From Syntrophobacteraceae bacterium (lineage in GTDB: Bacteria; Desulfobacterota; Syntrophobacteria; Syntrophobacterales; Syntrophobacteraceae), in assembly GCA_003165235.1 (NCBI GenBank), contig PLSV01000241.1, positions 1 through 35,971 of the forward strand: a DNA stretch of 35,971 bases. Direction: 5' to 3'. Made by a program: the position numbers and the translations under genes. The notes beneath the pieces are model-generated. The model had not been told where the DNA came from. It did no database searches and saw only the letters and a program-made list of their open reading frames with translations. This document shows, one piece after another, positions 33,557 through 35,971 of this stretch; position 1 is the first letter of the stretch, and each line of letters begins with the position of its first letter.

Positions 33557-34865
33557 CTAGCCCGTGCGGCCGAGATCTTCGTCGTCCGGGCGCCGTTTCG
33601 CGTTGTGAACCTGAACCGGCATGGGCAGGCTGAAGTCTGAGAACCCCGGCGGTTGTTCGAAGGTGCTTAAACCGCTCTGATCGACAGACTGACCGGCATA
33701 TTGGTTCACATAAGTATCGTAAGTGGTGAAATGGATGTAACCGTCGTCCATGTCGAATTGCATAAAGCGGCACCACCCGTCGCCGCCTCCGCTGCCTAAG
33801 GTGGTGTTCCCCTGATAGTCGCTCAGGACTTGGTAGACATTGTGGCCGGCATTATTTTTATCGATGCGGATGTTCCTCCCCCTTGGAAACACCGCCTTCA
33901 GTGGAAGTCCACGAATGCCCACAGAGGACCATGAAGATCTGGTCGTTAGGTGCGATTAGTTTGTTCCATACTGCCGTGGCATCGTTCCAACCGCCAGGTG
34001 AATTGACCAGGAAGCTGGCGGCATTGCGCGCGGCTGGCTCCACCAAGGGCAAATTGTCGTCGCCCCAGGGAGGGGGACTCTCGTATGAGTGGGTAGTTAG
34101 GATGGTCGCATGGCCACGGTGGGAATCGATCACCCCCTGCGCCCACGCTATGGCGTTATCGCCGGCTTCCATCTCCAGAGAGATGTGCAAAAACCTCTTG
34201 CCGCCGGCCGAGAAAAACTGGTAGCTGGATAGACCATAGTTACACGGCGTACCCGCGGGAGGCCACATACCCGCCACGCTCCCTCCCGCACCGGTGCTAA
34301 TATACCCCACGTTGTCCGAGGCGCCGCCGTACCATGGCTTGTGCCGAAAATACTTCGAGCCCGAACCAAAAAAAGTTTTCCACCCGGGCGCCGTGCTCAC
34401 CAACGGAGGATAGTTGCCAAGGGCGAGATGGAACATGTTATCGTAGTCGTGGTTGCCGATGCTCATGCTGAAGGGCGCCCCGGTAGCATCCAGGATGTCA
34501 ATCGCCTTCTTGGCGCTAACCCATTCGGCGCCGGCGCCGTAGGAATCGTCGCCCGGTGTGCCATTGGTTCCGTCCCCATGCTGGACCACATCGCCGACGT
34601 GGCTAACGAACACCAGGTTCAGGTCATACTTGTGCTCCGCCAGATACTTAGTCTGAGATATAAAAATGCTCTCGTTGAACGGTTGCGCATGGGTGACGTC
34701 GACATAGTTCTGAGTATCCGAGATGACGGCTATGGTGAAAAAATTGGACCCGGGTCGTGCGAGCGCCAATCGCCGCCCGAGCGTCGGAAAATTCAGCACA
34801 GTGGCGAGTCCTGCCGTACCGGCAGCGCCGAACTTCAGAAAATTCCTCCTCGTAAAGTCTTTCAC
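33557..34865 (-). pseudogene. Tat-exported calcineurin-like phosphoesterase, frameshifted
   Basis: The gene begins with a twin-arginine signal (TRRNFLKFGAAGTAGLATVL). Metallophosphoesterase motifs follow in order: AVISDTQNYV, SHVGDVVQHGDG, SIGNHDYDNM, LTTHSYESPPP and VLCGHSW. At residue about 329 the frame passes into an early stop at 33858; the correct sequence continues in the next frame (GRNIRIDKNNAGHNVYQVLSDYQ...) to a TAG at 33557. Removing one base from the C5 run at 33878-33882 (GGGGG on the coding strand) restores a frame of about 435 residues. The break is either a real mutation or a homopolymer read error. It is an exported phosphatase of unknown substrate. An anchor-like tail follows the stop. 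Confidence 0.85.
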
Positions 34866-35971
34866 TTTTTTCTCCTTTTTTACTTGGATCTACTTATCAG
34901 CATGTCGAACTGTAGCTGCCTCAAATTCCAGGTCCTTTTCTCGACCACCTAATTGCTTATGGGTAGTCCATCTCACGCACAACAACACCATGGAAAAACC
35001 TTCGACCAGGCCTTCCATGTTGCTGCAAAATCGCGTGGCGATGTTTGACCGGAAAAACGCCGGCTCAATACCTCCTTTCCAGCATTGCGCAACCGCATGC
35101 ATGTTATTTCGCCCAGTAATCGAATACTTGAATCCAGCCGGGCGCCAGGGATCCCTCGTTGACTCCTGCAAAAAGTTGGGAAAGCTTTCGCCCTTCCTGG
35201 AGAAAGGGACTATCAGACATCGCGCTGTTCCGAGCAGGCGGGGTTTTTCCTCAACCCCGAGAGGACCAGGGAAGCCGTGCCTAATTTCGACCAGTTGTTT
35301 ACTTAGTTGCATATCTTTGTTGCTTGATTATTACGAAAATATGAAATTTTGGGACATGCCGTATGAAGGAAGATGTCATCGAGGGCAGGCGTTTATCGCT
35401 TTTGGGGAGCAGCCCATATCATTTTTGATAGTAGAGGTGAAAAGCATGGTTGAAGGGTCTGAGGTAAACATGGCGTACTTAGTTTAGGGAGCTGGGGCAG
35501 TCTGAACTTGGATGTTGTTAATCCTTATATATTTCGTTGTGCGCGAGGGGCTCAGCCAAAGTTAACACAGCTCTCCTCGGCCTTGAGAAATGTGGCGCCA
35601 AAATATTCGTCGTTTTCGAATCATTTCTTTACCGAATCGCCCCAAACCGGACTCTTGCGAAATTGGCAAGCTGTTAAGATTGCCCTGTGCCGCTTCCGGC
35701 TTCTTTTCTTACCCTGGCCAGAAATCTGGACTATTGCGTACGCTCTCAGGGAAAGAAGGGCAATTCTTCAGAGTGTATTGTAGGGGATCTCGATCCGGGT
35801 GGTGGACTAAGGACATAAAGTACCGGATTCTGGTCAGATACCTCCGGCCAAGCCGGAGGCCTGGAAAATCATGGACCGCTCAAAGCGGTTGTAAACCAAT
35901 GGCCACCTAAAAGGTGGCGACCTTAGAACATTTGAAGTTGGTCAAGGCGTTTGTCTTCGGCCTCTTGTTTC
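34866..35971. other. Gene-poor 3' end of the window
   Basis: About 1.1 kb has no gene I can support. Open frames on both strands (34723-35487 forward, 34890-35312 reverse, 35590-35910 forward) lack good starts and recognised motifs and partly overlap the phosphoesterase. Three tandem hairpins near the end suggest the border of a mobile element or of a gene lying beyond the window. Confidence 0.5.
35841..35918. repeat. Three tandem short hairpins with three-base loops
   Basis: Perfect stems occur at 35841-35859 (cctccggc-caa-gccggagg), 35875-35889 (accgct-caa-agcggt) and 35902-35918 (gccacct-aaa-aggtggc). All have three-base A-rich loops. Such hairpin series occur at the ends of single-strand-transposing IS200/IS605-type elements and REP clusters. 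Confidence 0.7.

Noticed and set aside
34890-35312. Reverse 140-codon frame in the 3' gene-poor region
   Set aside because: No motif or start signal. It may be a relic of a repeat, but nothing in the sequence allows a call.
34723-35487. Forward 254-codon frame
   Set aside because: It starts inside the phosphoesterase on the opposite strand and has no recognisable domain or start signal.
1-35971. CRISPR arrays, tRNA and rRNA genes
   Set aside because: Intergenic regions were scanned for regularly spaced repeats and T-loop-like motifs; none was found.

Overview
The window looks like chromosomal DNA of a Gram-negative anaerobe of the Desulfobacterota, probably close to Syntrophobacter. This is inferred from gene content and not from a database search. 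The pointers are lipoprotein genes with clear lipoboxes, a DUF6178-type gene, an EF-G2-type GTPase, an extended MEMO-family (AmmeMemoRadiSam B) gene, DUF4388 repeats and a PEP-CTERM-like anchor remnant. No rRNA, tRNA or CRISPR array was seen.

Positions 1-6.1 kb are accessory and repeat-rich. They hold a degenerate IS3-type transposase tail, a secreted cysteine-free protein with a molybdopterin-oxidoreductase-like fold, and a 2.7-kb segment bracketed by a 59-bp perfect direct repeat made of the 3' end of a ywbE gene. Inside that segment lies a 641-codon gene joining a phage-virion-like N-terminus to a DUF416 (YjaG) C-terminus, preceded by a tiny ORF with an ideal Shine-Dalgarno. The host genes ywbE and yciH (SUI1) follow, then two copies of a dispersed intergenic repeat.

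Positions 6.1-16 kb are mostly housekeeping: an isoprenylcysteine-type methyltransferase, tam, gpmI, a tandem pair of HtrA-like periplasmic proteases, queD-queE (queuosine precursor pathway), and a xerC-hslV-hslU operon in the same order as Bacillus codV-clpQ-clpY.

Positions 16-33 kb carry an EF-G2-like GTPase, a DUF4388 protein and mogA. Next is a reverse-strand envelope/RNA cluster: TPR lipoprotein, LolB/DUF4292-like lipoprotein, Mut7-C RNase-like protein and a membrane coiled-coil protein. These are followed by an extended MEMO protein, mtaB, a DUF6178 gene, a small secreted protein, coaE, a Nudix ADP-sugar hydrolase, a GreA-like factor with an altered catalytic tip, and an OmpR-type two-component system.

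Positions 33.1-36 kb contain a Tat-exported calcineurin-like phosphoesterase broken by a one-base frameshift, with a PEP-CTERM-like anchor left in frame behind a stop codon. About 1.1 kb without a convincing gene follows, ending in three short perfect hairpins in a row.

The best candidates for something undescribed are the ywbE-flanked virion-like/DUF416 segment with its tiny leader ORF, and the GreA paralogue lacking one of the two acidic tip residues.
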